From the NCBI GenBank assembly GCA_905160935.1, contig CAJHZI010000423.1, positions 795,001 through 859,000 of the forward strand: a DNA stretch of 64,000 bases, read 5' to 3'. Below, piece by piece: positions 33,570-46,166 of the stretch. Under the pieces are notes generated by a model that did no database searches, was not told the origin of the DNA, and was given only the letters and a program-made list of their open reading frames with translations. The first letter of the stretch is position 1; the number at the start of each line of letters is the position of its first letter. The position numbers were made by a program, and so were the translations under genes. This stretch comes from Enchytraeus crypticus. Taxonomy: Eukaryota; Annelida; Clitellata; Enchytraeida; Enchytraeidae.

Positions 33570-33715
33570 ATTGGCTGGAGCCAGTGGTGAAGTCGATAAG
33601 ATACTCGACCGCGGATCAGTTGGTGCGGGGTTCAAATCCTAGACTCGCCCGTCACGGACAACGCTTTCGAGTGAGGAAACTGACGTTAACCTTCGCTTTA
33701 CCAACCTTTTTAACA
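33570..33715 (+). mobile_element. tRNA-derived SINE, family B, well-preserved copy
   Basis: Head AGTGGTGAAGTCGATAAGAT and GATACTCGACCGCGGATCAG, B box GGGTTCAAATCC, body GCTCGCCCGTCACGGACAAC and GAGGAAACTGACGTTAAC. Copies at 41705-41805 and 45315-45455 match closely. Confidence 0.68.
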
Positions 33716-34367
33716 TGCTTGTCTTAAGAGATTTGAATTTCCGCAAGACCATCTTTGACAGCACATGTTTAACAAAAAGCAACTCTATAAACCTACATGT
33801 AGTTTAAGAATACTATATAATCATATAGAATATCGATTTATAGAATGAAACGCTTTTCTATAAGGTACATTACGTTTTAGCTCTCTAAGCTTTGTATCAT
33901 TCCGAGAAGTGTTCGTAATCTGTTCTAATGTGGATTTTAAGAGTATATAAGAACATTCTAATGAAAGATGAAAAGATAATATATCCTGTATCCGGTAGGC
34001 ATCTTCTAAGCTCCTATGAAAAGGATTAGTGTGGAAAATCTTCTACAGATAACTCTCATCATGTAGAGATATCACTGTCTTAAAGATGTCATTGAACATA
34101 TTAACTCAATGTTTTCGATTTCGGTTTATAACCTGAACGTCTATGAGCCTATTTATACGCTATTAAGGAACAGATAAAATGCAACATGCAGTCGGCTCAA
34201 TTTTCTCTCTCAAATGTAGGCATGCAGAATTCTCGGTAGAGAATGCAAATAATACAATCTGCCAGACTACACGTTCTTTTACTGTAGCTAAAATACGAGT
34301 TAAATGACGAGCGATAGAACGCTCTTCAAGATTTCTATATAGAAGTTTTAATGTCTACTTGAATAAT

Positions 34368-34500
34368 AATAATAGTAACAAAGGTTTTAAGTCCGTTTCC
34401 TCGTCCAAGGATGATATCAGGGACGTCCCCACAGCACACGTCACTACAGATCAATTCACTCAAACCAATCACCAAAGAAAATGTGCTGAGCAGAAGTAGA
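34368..34500 (-). mobile_element. LINE family A 3' end
   Basis: AAAGGTTTTAAGTCCGTTTC, GGATGATATCAGGGACGTCC and CACGTCACTACAGATC, colinear with 43030-43115 and 17420-17490. Only the 3' untranslated part is kept. Confidence 0.65.
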
Positions 34501-34994
34501 ATTTATTTAATCATATAGCCTGTAAATTATTGAATTTCCCCAATCATCAAATCTAAATGGCTAAACGTACAGTAATATTTACACGAATACAATCGTTAGA
34601 TCCCCGTGGTGGCTGGCGCTCTATCGGAAGTTGAACAGACTTCAAATCTTGTTTTTTTCGAAATACAATTAACTCTTTATTAATACCGTCAAATACACAG
34701 TTGAACTTTTGCAGCACTTCTAGTGTTTATTTCAATGCCGAGTGCAGAAAATTTTGAGAAAGGCGCAGCCAAAAGCTACATGAATTTCACAGATGCCAAC
34801 AGAAGCTAATCATAAGCCGTAAATTTATTCAACCGATAGAAATGTTTAGGTGTTCTTTTGTTACTGGATGTATCGACAATTCTATGTTTTAGAATGATCG
34901 ATGATGTGCTCAATAATGAGCATGATTGCAAGGTCCTTGTTTAATAAAATGCATTTTAATTTCATTCTTTGAAACAATCAACTGGCAGCACTCA

Positions 34995-35002
34995 GAGAGA
35001 GT

Positions 35003-35034
<32 letters not shown>

Positions 35035-35206
35035 AAGAAAAAGAGAGGGAGAGAGAGAAAGAGAGAGAGAAAGAAAGAAAAAGGGAGGGAGAGAGAGAAA
35101 GAGAGGGAGTGAAAGAGAGAGCGAGATAGATAGAGAGAAACAAAAAGAAGAGAGAGAGAGAGAGAACGAGAAAGAGAGAAAGGGAAAGAGAGAGAGAGAG
35201 AGAGAC
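34995..35206. repeat. AG-rich microsatellite
   Basis: GAGAGA with GGGA and AAAG interruptions; overlapping Ser/Leu or Glu/Arg ORFs are artefacts. Confidence 0.93.
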
Positions 35207-35788
35207 GTCAATCTTCACGTATTATTCCTAGGTCAGACAGCAGAAAGTCTGCGGAGGCCACAAGCAATGTTTCAACTACTGATAATTCAGTTGTTAACTT
35301 GTGGCGCAGACTAAACTATCAGCTGAGCTTCAGTGGCGCTGTGAAAATGCTAAAGATAGTAACTATGTTAAGCAACTTCCAGGATATAACTCTATAAGCT
35401 TATAGTCACTTAATTTAGGACCTGCAATTTTCATTTATTACTTTTGTTAACTATGATCATTTGTTTTACTATTACGAGAATAACGTAGAATAAAAATTAT
35501 ACCACTGATAGTTAGAATAACTTGAGCCAGCAATGCAGAAACAGATTAGGTTACAATGGCTACGTCTTGAAAATGATATGCTTTATTGACAGTAAAACTA
35601 AATATCACACCAGGGAACAAGTTAATCGAAAAATAAATCTTTTAATAGGACTCTGATTTCTCCATGTATATAATTAATTAAATGTCAGTAATTTCCCGTG
35701 ATACAATCGAATATCTATAGGATTATATAGATAAATAGGAGAAATCGATTTAAATATTCTATCCATAAAGAATTGCAGAATATCTGAT

Positions 35789-36236
35789 ATGAATGATTCT
35801 AGCTTCTTCATTACTTCCGTATGGAAGAATCGAAACGATCTCCAACATTTTCTACGTCAGTTCCCAAACACATCTATCCTGAGCTTCTTTGATCCAGACG
35901 ACTTATCAACCATCCGGCGCCGTCCATGGAATGCCAGCACACCTCGAGATGGAACCGGAGAGCCTCCGATCAGGGATGTAAGACTGCTGAAAGGTGAGGT
36001 GACGATACCTCTTTACAGCATAATCTTCTTTCTGGCCGTGCTGGGGAATTTCCTAGTTATTTTGACACTGGCTCAAAACAAGAGAATGAGGACGATCACC
36101 AATGTGTTCCTGCTGAACCTGGCTGTTAGCGACCTGTTGCTGGCAGTGTTCTGTATGCCCTTCACTCTCGTGCCCACGCTCATGCAAGATTTCGTGTTCG
36201 GGCATGCCATGTGCATACTTATCAGGTATATGCAAG
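35789..36236 (+). CDS. CCK/sulfakinin-type peptide GPCR, first coding exon (partial gene)
   Basis: Encodes the N-terminal 149 residues of a rhodopsin-class peptide receptor at the plasma membrane. The extracellular head (1-71) has three N-glycosylation sequons (N2, N27, N48). TM1 (about 73-95) has GN at 86-87. KRMRTITNVFLLNLAVSD leads into TM2 with the conserved Asp at 115, followed by FCMPFTLVP. FVFGHAMC brings the disulfide cysteine 142 at the TM3 top. The KRMRT-TN-FLL-LAVSDL and CMPF patterns match cholecystokinin and insect sulfakinin receptors, which act through G proteins on sulfated CCK-like peptides. Donor CAAG|GTAAGA, phase 1; the next codon begins with G, as expected for the Ala or Gly at this place. 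Reading past the donor enters CT/TA repeats. There is no in-frame stop just upstream of the ATG, so the start is probable, not proven. Confidence 0.87.
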
Positions 36237-36295
36237 GTAAGAATCCATGCATATTAAGTCTATCATTTGTTGAGAACATATTCACAAATTCTCTT

Positions 36296-36299
36296 CTCT

Positions 36300-36347
<48 letters not shown>

Positions 36348-36374
36348 ATATAGTATATATATATATATATATAT

Positions 36375-36450
<76 letters not shown>

Positions 36451-36525
36451 CTCACTCTCTTTTTATCCCGCTCGCGCTATATACTCTTTCTGTGCACTAT
36501 CTAACTGCTGGTCCATGGTATGCAA
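36296..36525. repeat. CT then TA microsatellite with minus-strand RTE-like tail
   Basis: CT repeat (36296-36340), TA repeat (36345-36450), then CACTATCTAACTGCTGGTCC and ATGGTATGCAAC. The last part is the reverse complement of the RTE-like 3' end seen at 11690. The arrangement repeats that at 25455-25640. Confidence 0.8.
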
Positions 36526-37994
36526 CTTTCAATTATTTCTATCCTCTGCTTATGGTTGTTCTCAGTGTAAGAATTCCTTATGAAATCGTGAAAATTCCCA
36601 ATAGAAGATTTTAGTCCAAATGCATTAAAGGAGCACACCTTCGTCAAGATTACAGCTACATATTTTAGCCTCTTGTCTGTTCTATTATGTATTATTTTCG
36701 AATCTTTTGGCTGCAATTATATAACTTTGTTTTAGAAACTTTCATTTTAATAAATTTTTGCGTATGACGCACTCGCTCGATTAGGCCTAGTTCATTTTGA
36801 AATGAGTGTGAAAGAGATTATTTTTAATGGGATTTGGCCGACAGATAGGTTCTATTCTGCTGAAATAATGAAGTTTGAAAAGTGAAATATTTCGACTGAG
36901 CACTTCGTGACTTATGTACGTTGAACTTTTGCTCTGGAGATCCGTGAAATCAGAAAGTGAAATTGAAATAAGAAATAATACTCGACTTTGGCGGGACGAA
37001 GATATAGGGGCTTCGTCCTTGACCCCACTTGAGAATCTCTTCCCATCTTCCCATCCTACATGTATATAAGCACTAACAATAGTTTTTGATAGTATGTTTA
37101 ACTAATTACTCTATTTAGTTTACTCTTGACTAAGTAAGAATTTGGTATCTCAAAGGGAATCCGCCTAAAAGCCGTATTATACGATCTAAAAGCTACATTA
37201 ACGTTTGAGTAAGATTTAGCTTTTGAAAAGGAATATACTTGTTGATAAATGAGAAACTGCTTCTGAAGCGTTAAAGCAGACTGTAAATGAAAATTTGTTT
37301 ATTGAACCTACCGTTCACAGAACACTAGAGAGTAATTTATTTAATTCAACTGAAGACGTCGCTATTTTACTGTCGTCAATGATTACGTAACTGCTAGTGA
37401 AAAAATAATTTTAAGGTAAAAACAAGATTTGAAGAGAGAGTTTCTGTTTCATTTGAAAGAGGATCATCAACTAACCGTTATTTATCCCTGAATCAATATG
37501 CTTAGAGCCTCCTATGTAAGGAAATTATTGTTTCTGAAAGCATCGTCGTAAGGAAGGGATCTGTTGTTTAATTCCTTTCTCTGACCGTTAATGTGGATGA
37601 TTCAAATGAAGTCGGAAATGATAATAAATCAAATGAGAGTGCTGAATAAACCGTCCCAAGTCAAAAAACGACAGCGTGTGAACCCGTCTCGCTGCTTTGA
37701 GAGTCTTAAACAAGCATGCATTTGCTTCCTGACTCTTGTTGTGTTATGTCTCATAGTTATTTTTTCATATTATTCCAATATAGAATTTTTTATCCGTCTT
37801 TATCTGTTTCATTTATTTTCTCTTCACATGCTACTTGGACTATTTTCAGAATTTTCCTATCATGTAGCAACGTATGTACTCAGCATATCCATAGTTCACT
37901 TTCAAAACCAGCCAGAAATATTTCAGATTGGCTTAATTTTAGATTTGTATCAATTTAGAGGCGCATTTGGACACAAAAGGGACAGAGAGCGAGT

Positions 37995-38240
37995 AAAAAA
38001 AGTAAACACGCATTATAGTGAAATGATCAACTATGTCGATATCTATAACTTTTAATACCACATGTTTAAACCGTTAGGCAATTTAGTCCATATTCCGTAT
38101 AACCAGTCCAGTGAATGTACGAGATTTTACTCACAGATAAGCGCGACTGGGATTTGAATCCACGAGAGTTCAATTCACCTCAGGATCTGTCATTTAAAAC
38201 TTCATGACGTTACCCCTACCCTATTTAGACGTTCTAAGAA
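37995..38240 (-). mobile_element. tRNA-derived SINE, family A
   Basis: AAAGTAAACACGCATTATAG to CATGACGTTACCCCTACCC, colinear with the copies at 1588-1835 and 2358-2608. It overlaps the 3' end of a 154-codon ORF, which is therefore not a real gene end. Confidence 0.7.
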
Positions 38241-41200
38241 TCAGAACACGGCGATGGATGTCACAAATTGGTTTTATTCTTTTGTCATAAATGGCGCAGC
38301 TAGGGTCACAGTTGTTGGTTTTTGGGTAAGCTGTAATATCTGTTCTCACGATTACTCTGCTATGAGTTTGCAATATACATTCTAAGGAAATCATACGCAG
38401 ACATAGTGCTTATTTTAGATAAAGAAACCAGAAAGATCTAAAAGATAGAGTACGTCATCGGCTGCATGAAAACACAAACTAAAAGAGTTGGACAAGTACA
38501 AACTCACGATATTGAATAAGCAGTTGTTTTTGACGGTGGTAATAAATCTCTTCTTGGTTTGCTCGTCTTTCTTCCTGTTCAGTGCATCGTCTGCTATTTT
38601 ATCATCGTTTATCTACTGTTAGTAAATGTAGCACGCTTGTGAATTCTAGACCAAATTTTGAAAGAAAGTTGAATTACGTGTTTCACTTCTTTCAGTTTAA
38701 GTAAACTGCGATCCTCAATACACTTTAATTTCCTGCTTCTTTCTTGATTCAGTCTATTTCCAGGTCGAACATGTAGATTAATTTTGAAACAAGTTAAGTA
38801 GTTTAAAAATATCGTGCATATTTTATAGATCGTGAAAATGACTGATGCCGTTATATAAGCATGACCTAATCGCTTAACTGGGAGCATGTAACGTTTTAAA
38901 GCTGAAGATCCGACTTTCGAAGTTCAAGGGACAGCAAAGTCAATCCGATCTAGATTACTTATGAAAATCATAAATTTAGATTTGCAAGATCATCGCATTA
39001 AAATTCCTAATATTTTGATGATAATGCTTATTTTTCCCGATGTTTTAAGCAAAATGGCAGATTCAAGACACATAGTTACGTGTATGCTTATATTCATATT
39101 GTTTCGTTCATAAATGAGCACACGGTGGTCAACAGTTTATTAAATCTGAAATGAAACGCATCTCTCACTGATTTACGATTTAGTCTGCAGGGGCAGTGTA
39201 GCAGCTCAGATGATTTTCCGCTGCTTTCTTCTACATATGCGACAGTCGAATCTAACGTAACTGCTGTTTTCGGTTCACTTGTTCACCGGACATGACAACC
39301 TAAAGTCATTACTATACATGTCCATCTATTTCTACATTACTAATTCAAATTAATATATTTTCAATTGTTAACATACTACTACAGTATACGTTGTTTTTAG
39401 TATAGGCGTACTACGTATTGGATACGTTGTATATAATGAATATTATAGATGTATGTTATATCATTTTGTTCGGTTATATCAGCGAATCTTCTTCAATCTC
39501 TTTCCTCATAGGCCTAACTCTTTTTTACCTCCTATCGCCTGCTCTGTCTATCCATCTAATCCCTAGTCTGATGGAGTGTAGGCGAATGATTCAGACCGTA
39601 ATCTCTCGCCACGAATGTTGTGAACATGTAGGATTTGATAAGTAAATACGATGTTAAATTAGATATTTACTACACGGGTTAGTTGCTGAAGATGTGTGGA
39701 TGATTCTGAATCGCCAAGAAGGGAATTATTCTCAACAACTTCATCGAAATTTGTTTCGCAGCACCTGTGAGTCATTCTTGTTAGAAAATTGAGAATTGAA
39801 ACATTTTTTTCAACTGCGACTAAATGACAAGCAGACCGCATTTCTTAACGGAAATTTCCTTTGGAAAATTTACATGAAATTTTATAAGTATTCTACGAGG
39901 ATTCCGCAATTTGTAAATATGAACATTAGAGATCTAAAAATTAGGTCAGAGTAAATTTTGTACTAAAAGCAAAAGCAGGTAAATTTTTAAATTTAGTCCA
40001 TCCTGTGAACGTAATATTAGGAAAGTCAAATCTACTAAAAATTGGAAGGTTGAGGATCAGAATGCAACTAAGCCAAATTTAGATTCAGGGCATATTGCAT
40101 ATGCAACCAAAACTCTCGCTAATTACTTGGTTTTTTCCTGTAGGGTGAGGGGGGTGGGTTGTCATCCATAATTCTCATTAATTGACTCTGACAAGATACC
40201 TGAACCGTCATGCATTGTCGATTCGTTAATCTCCTTCAAAGAAAAATAATTTTCAATAAACAATTTTGACATCCTAGACTGTTAATTAAGAATAAGCTGG
40301 CATTCAGTTTGATTCTTTCAAGAACCAACTTACTGTAAGATTTAGGACTAAAGCGCCTATGAGATGATTTACCGTTGTCTTTCTCAAGATATGCATCTAT
40401 CGAAGCTGTGGCAACTACGTTGAACTTCAGAGTAGCTCTTTGATCTAGAGGGGTGTTCGTTGAAAGACGTTGCCAAAATTTCTCATGATTACAAAGTCCA
40501 TGAATTGAATCTCAGGGTTATCGTAGGATGAAGAGATCCCTATAAGCCGGTTTATTATTCGTTTTAATAATTAATATATCAAAGTTCTTATCAAAGTTTT
40601 TTGTAATATACATGAACATTGACGTATGTTACACACTTAAAAATGCATCTTCACTTTGATATATCCACTTTAGTATATTCACTTCACTCATTTCTAGTCC
40701 TCACTCTGCGCTATTTACTTTGCAGAACTATATTCGGAGCGTTTATCGAATTTACTCACTTTTTAACTACTTAAGTTCGACTTACATCGACAACACGTTC
40801 CTCTGTTAGCAGTCGCCATTTCGATGCAATCATCAACCGCAGGGGCTTCACCTTGATGCTATATTGTAGGTAGTGCAGAGTATAAATTACAGAAAAATGT
40901 GCACAAATTACAATCGTTGTGCAAATACGAAATTAACAACACACCTGAATTTCTGTAAATAATTTTACAGAATAATTCACTTCAAACCTCGAATTTAATG
41001 ACTGAAAATACGCAAAAACTTTCTACAGAGTTAGTGTATTCCATGGCGGTTCCGATATCGGAATAACTAATCTGTGAAACTTTACATTGTCCTTTCTTTT
41101 AACTATTCTGACTGAACAGATTGGAATAGGGATGATAGAGATTTGCATAGTATCAAACAGCAAAGTTCTTGAAAAATGTTGAGTTTTAATGCATATTCTC

Positions 41201-41704
41201 TTACAGGGAAATAAGAAATTAAGGAAGAAGAAATGATCAGTTAGGGAAGGTAATGGATGTAAATTGGGAATTAGAGAATGAACAAGTCCGGGAGTTTCTA
41301 ACCTGGTGAGAAGTAATTTATTAGTAATTCAAGCTTCTACTTCCTGTCTAGTATCCGCTATGTCATTGCCGACAAACAGTCTCTGGGTTTCCATGGCTAG
41401 GACTCTGGTAGATTTTCAGGCACCACGGGGCTAATTACTGACACTTCACTCGCATACGAATGTCCTAATTACAAAAACTCCTTCCTACCTTCAGCCTGTA
41501 ATACACTTTCCTATTTCCCTTATATTTTGAATTCCAAAATGTCCAGACATGCCTATTGACACAAGAATACTTAGACATACAATGTACTCTACACAAAAAC
41601 GGGAATATTTTAGTTATTCCTGCCTTAGATTAATGTTTTCATCTTCACTTAGATATACATACGTCGTACATATAAAAATAATTATTGAGTTTCTTGGCTT
41701 ATAC

Positions 41705-41805
41705 TACGAAATCTCCGGGGTTCAAATCCTGGGCTCGCCCGTCACTGACATTGCTGTCGAGTGCGGAAACTGATGTTAACATTAGCTTTACCAGCTTTTT
41801 TACTA
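41705..41805 (+). mobile_element. SINE family B, 5'-truncated
   Basis: GGGGTTCAAATCCTGGGCTC and GCCCGTCACTGACATTGC, then GCGGAAACTGATGTTAACAT. The head upstream of the B box is missing. Confidence 0.6.
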
Positions 41806-42021
41806 TCGCTTCCATACTTTGTTTTTTCTACTAACGATTCATGTTTGTTACATGTATTATAATTATTTCTAAAATTATTATATTGTTACATATATATTAT
41901 TCATTATAACTTTTCTCTTGATAGCGCGCATTCCAAATAGCGAAGATTAAAAAATAATCTTCTCTCATGAAGGAATTTATTCATTGCTGACTGACCGCTT
42001 TGTCTCAAACGTAACCAAAGG

Positions 42022-42215
42022 TTAACTGTGCAGTGTGCAGTGTGCACTGTGCACTGTGCAGTGTTCAGTGTGCAGTGAGCACTGTGCAGTGTTCATTGTG
42101 CAGTGTTCATTGTGCAGTGTGCAGTGTGCAGTGTGCAGTGTGCAGTGTGCACTATGCAGTGTGCAGTGTGCATTGTGCAGTGTTCAGTGTGCAGTGTGCA
42201 CTGTGTGGTGTACAC
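42022..42215. repeat. 8-bp GTGCAGTG tandem array
   Basis: About 24 copies of GTGCAGTG with GTGCACTG and GTTCAGTG variants. The Cys/Val/Gln ORFs are artefacts of the repeat. Confidence 0.93.
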
Positions 42216-42329
42216 TATGCACAGCTATGCAGTGGATCATGCATAGTAGATCATATAAATAACGAAATTGTCTGTGATTACCGCGTCTGTCGAATGAAAT
42301 TGAATATTAGGAAAAATAGAAATTAGAAA

Positions 42330-42440
42330 ATTAGATTAGTACCTTAATTTCTCACTTGCCTGGGAAGCAAGAGACCATCGATTCGAATCCGGTCGACCAA
42401 CTCTGACCCAGTCTGTTTCAGTACAACAGGATATACTGCG
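42330..42440 (+). mobile_element. tRNA-like SINE head
   Basis: TTGCCTGGGAAGCAAGAGAC followed by a T-arm-like CGATTCGAATCCGG. The anticodon-arm/T-arm spacing is tRNA-like but no acceptor stem closes, so it is probably a SINE head. Confidence 0.4.
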
Positions 42441-42774
42441 GTACTGAAAGAAATTTAAAACATAAAAAGTAGGCTTATAGCTTGTCATCAATTCGCAAGT
42501 AACTGTTTCCTTCGATACGAAATGAAATTACTCAATTGTCCTAATGTCTTACTTTAAGATAATTTGCCGTTACAGATGTAATGTACAGTACATGTAATTA
42601 CCGATTCTTGTTGAACAAAGTGCATTGCCCTACCGCTGTGTTTCTGAATGTTACAAATCAACTAAGCTCTTGAGTTGGTATCTGAAATACTGAATTATAT
42701 GACTCTTTAGAACTAGAGGTATGACTTGCATCAAAATCAGTATGTAAGCATTAAACAAACTTTGTCTTTATTCT

Positions 42775-43010
42775 CCTGGTTGTGCTGGGGTGTGGTTCGA
42801 CCACTGTAGAACAGGGCAACCGCAAACAATCTGCTGCGTGTACGTAAGAGGCGACTAAAGCAGGAGCTGCGGATGGCAAGAGTGGACTCACCTCACCACA
42901 AAATATTTCCCAAAGATTAAATGGTAATTAATCCAACTAATAGAGGAAGGCAACGGGAAACCACCGCAGAAGCCATACTTTTCTCAAGCTATTGGCTACA
43001 TAAGTTATGG
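42775..43010 (+). mobile_element. Family C-related retroposon (C2)
   Basis: GTACGTAAGAGGCGACTAAA, GAGGAAGGCAACGGGAAACC and ACCACCGCAGAAGCCATAC, with the same GGCGACTAA motif as family C but a different body. Related copies are at 46390-46560, 49262-49490 and 50930-51115. It abuts the LINE A tail. Confidence 0.55.
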
Positions 43011-43011
43011 A

Positions 43012-43530
43012 TAATAATAATAATAATAATAATAATAAAGGTTTAACGTTCGTTTCCTCATCCAGGGATGATGTCAGGGACGTCCCCAATAGCACACATC
43101 ACTTCAGATCAATTCACCCAGACCAATCTGTGAAAGAAATGTGCTGAGGAGAAGTATGGTCCTAAACGAAAGCCAGTCCGGTGATCAAAAAATGGTCAAG
43201 ATAGATTGATTATGTCTATGGTGGGAAAAGGTAAGTTTTAAGCTTGCTGGAGAATGTTGAAAGAGAAAAACAAGAGCGAAGATTAGCAGGTAAAGAGTTC
43301 CAAATTGTGGGTGCTGCGTAAGAAAATGAACGTCTGCCAAATGACGTGAGAACATTTGGAACTGAGAGAAGATTGGCATCGGTGGAGCGAAGTGCACGAG
43401 AGGGACGATAGGGAAGAAGAATTAGGGACCATAGGGAAGGATAAGGCATAGACTTTGTGAAGAGATTAACTTTTTGATCTAAGGAGTGCTCGTTTGGTGA
43501 GAAAACAGACTTTGAGTATGAATATGTAAC
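43012..43530 (-). mobile_element. CR1/L2-like LINE (family A), 3' fragment
   Basis: The minus strand encodes the reverse-transcriptase C-terminus (TSFGRRSFSYAAPTIWNSLP, SSKLKTYLFPP) and then the 3' end with AAACCTTTATTATTATT. It is about 70-80% similar by eye to the protein of the 17395-18014 copy. It is 5'-truncated. Confidence 0.8.
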
Positions 43531-43558
43531 TTGAACCTGCCACATGGCAGTGCGCTGA

Positions 43559-43589
<31 letters not shown>

Positions 43590-43590
43590 C
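43530..43590 (+). mobile_element. RTE-like LINE tail with AG microsatellite
   Basis: GAACCTGCCACATGGCAGTG, then CGCTGAAGAGAGAG extending to about 43588. It repeats the motif-plus-AG arrangement at 11690-11723. Confidence 0.6.
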
Positions 43591-44494
43591 TATTTGTTAA
43601 ATGTTAAGTCTGAGTTTAAAGACTACTTCACTTCTCGAAATATTGCAGTCAGTGACTGATGAGCTCTTGGTTTGAACCTGCACCTATCACATCACAATCA
43701 TAAACTTAACAATTGACGTAATTCAGTATTCTTCTTTTGAAGCAGCCCGCCGATGTACTCTTTAAAATTGTATATTAAAATATACACAACGTTACGAATA
43801 TATTTGTCTTATCTTTAACAATGAATCTGGGTAAGTTAGACTTTAGTTGCACTAAGCTTAAAATATTAGGGATACGGGTGATTCCATTCCTAATTATCAA
43901 TCAATAAAGGCGTAAACTCTGCATGCGTTATTTTTTTCAAAGATGGCACCACTGTGCTCAACTCTAAAATGGTGCATGTCAGATATTTCTACATCTAAAT
44001 TATATATTCTCACTTGTATATGCATATTTAAAGAAAAATTTCTTTTCCAAACTGTTCTGCGGAATATCGCCTCTTATCAACACGGGCGGTTTTTGGTTGA
44101 TCTGTATTCTGAAGTATTCAGTACTCGGCAGGGAATAAAGAAAGATGCTAAAACTCCCAACCAGGTGGGGCCACATGTTTTAAATTCTAGCTTCTCAATG
44201 CCAACATAAAAACTGCACTAAGCACATTTATCCAATTTTAGATAATACGAGACAGCTTAGGATCAGAGTACTCGCTTCTGTGTGAAGTCTAAAACCAGGC
44301 GAAAACTCCTCATTAGTGCTGGCCAATTAGAGTCAAACAAACTCAGAGTCACGAATTGAAATTCACCAAATTCATTGAAGTGAAAGTGATTAGCTTAAAA
44401 TAATTTGTATTAAAAATTTTATATTTAGGAAGCTAGCGATTTCTTTCGTCTACTAATCGACGGCTAGCATTTTGTGATATTTCTTACTTCGACT

Positions 44495-44590
44495 AGGCTA
44501 ATTAAATACAAGCGGATCGAACCCCGAACTCCATGATCTAAAGCCTAGCTCTATACCTCGAAGCTACCGGGTCATCATTTGAACGCAGTT
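44495..44590 (-). mobile_element. tRNA-derived SINE head
   Basis: The minus strand reads GGTAGCTTCGAGGTATAGAG (A box), then GGGGTTCGATCCGC (B box) at tRNA spacing. The acceptor stem does not close convincingly, so a SINE or tRNA pseudogene is likelier than an active tRNA. Confidence 0.45.
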
Positions 44591-45314
44591 AAATACATGA
44601 TGTCAGCATATCGTACTATAAAATCGTAATACCATATACAAAATTCTTATTACAATTCTTGTGCGCATGCGCAATAGTTGGAAATCATTCCTTCCATCAA
44701 CCGCTTGTAATTAAATCCAATATTTTGCAATATTTTCTGCGTGTCATCGTTGGCTAATTAGTCGCCATGCTGCGATGATATTTATTACGAGGTTCATTGT
44801 CTGGTACGGTTACTGTTTTACATTGAATGCGGCAGTGCTATGTTACATAAATACTAATTTCTGCAGGTTTAATAATAACATTTACATAAAGAAAACTTTA
44901 AGGCTAATTACAGTTATTTCCGAACTTCGATTTCTTATTTATGAAATTAATAATTTTAGAAAAGAAATCCGTATATAGCAAAATTGTTTAATGAATTGAC
45001 TTTTAGTTATTTTGAGGAATAAATTGTAAAATATGACTTAAATATCCAGTTAGGTTGCGACTATATTTTAGCAGTTATTTTCAGAATATGTAGTATTTCT
45101 CATTGTGGAATCTCCTAGGAATAGACTGAACTAAATTTAAAATCTAAATGATTGCGCTATTTTCAGTCGTGAACAAGATGAATTCAGAGAATTTCAGAAC
45201 TGGTCAGAAACGATAATACGATAGCGTTGAAGCAAAAATTGTATCACTTGTATTTGTGTTTCGGTTTTGCCTTTTGAATATCTACCCAGCAGCTGAGGTG
45301 ATGAAATTATAATA

Positions 45315-45455
45315 ATATGACTGGAGTCAGTGACAAAGTCGGAAAGATACTCGACCGCGGATCAGATGGTGCGGGGTTCAAATCCTGGGCTCGCCCGTCA
45401 CTGACATCGTTTCGAGTGAGGAAACTGACGTTAAGCTTAGCTTTACCAGGTTTTT
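45315..45455 (+). mobile_element. tRNA-derived SINE, family B
   Basis: AAGATACTCGACCGCGGATC, B box GGGTTCAAATCC, then GAGGAAACTGACGTTAAGC. Close match to 33570-33715. Confidence 0.68.
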
Positions 45456-45559
45456 TTATCGACTTACAATATTATGCAATAAGTCTTTGTATTATAAGTC
45501 TCTCGGACTTGAGCTTCACATCCAAACTACATGTAGCGTAATAGGCTTTCTTGATATAA

Positions 45560-45800
45560 CGATTTCCTTGACAGGACTATTTCCGTGACACGATTATTTT
45601 CTTGATGACTATTCATTTGACATAACAATTTTCTTGATATGACTAGTTTAATGACATGACAATTTTCTTGATATGACTATTTTAATGACATGACAATTTT
45701 CTTGATATGACTATTTTAATGACATGACAATTTTCTTGATATGACTATTTTTTGACAGAACTATTTTATTGACGGGACTATTTCTTGACAGGCGAGAAAT
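45560..45800. repeat. 34-bp tandem repeat
   Basis: About five units built from TGACATGACAATTTTCTTGA and TATGACTATTTTAA, more degenerate at both ends. Confidence 0.85.
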
Positions 45801-46166
45801 CTGCAAGTCTTAGCGCAGTCTGGAACTCGCTGGAGTTTAGCCTAGAGGCGAGCGATATACCATTCCTACACGAGGCATTCCTTGGATAAATTTTATTTTA
45901 ACTTTAATTTTTAAAATTTTATTTTTTTAGCTAATTTTATCACAGAATGCTAACCATAAATTCCGCAGTTGTGTACATTTAATATAACAAATCTATTAGC
46001 ATTGCGTTAATACCCTTAGCTCTATTAAAGACAATTAATATAAATTAGTGAAAATGATTACTAATATAGGCCTACATGTAATTATTTTGAAACTTAGTCA
46101 TATAACGACACTTTCCCAAAAATTTGACCCAAAGATATCATTATTTTTGGTAGAACACTAGAAATA

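Larger units (their letters stand above)
27365..35788. other. Intergenic region between 2DBD-NR and the CCK-like receptor
   Basis: No supported coding exon. It contains a CT tract (27640-27730), a LINE A tail, SINE B copies, an inverted pair of family C elements, a family D fragment, a 30-bp-scale minisatellite and an AG tract, all listed separately. ORFs near 27983-28165, 29837-30055 and 30018-30227 lack family resemblance; the last ends in SINE B sequence. AATAAA at 28857-28862 is one of several possible polyadenylation signals; none is compelling. Confidence 0.6.

Noticed and set aside
34910-35218. ORFs on both strands in the AG tract
   Set aside because: Low-complexity Ser/Leu and Glu/Arg translations of a dinucleotide repeat.
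36053-36285. Minus-strand ORFs over the GPCR exon
   Set aside because: Antisense of a clearly coding plus-strand exon; no family resemblance.
37591-38055. 154-codon ORF as the missing GPCR exon
   Set aside because: Hydrophobic but lacks any TM3-TM7 receptor motif, and its end lies in a SINE A copy.
42330-42440. A functional tRNA gene
   Set aside because: Anticodon and T-arm-like parts only; the acceptor and D arms do not pair.
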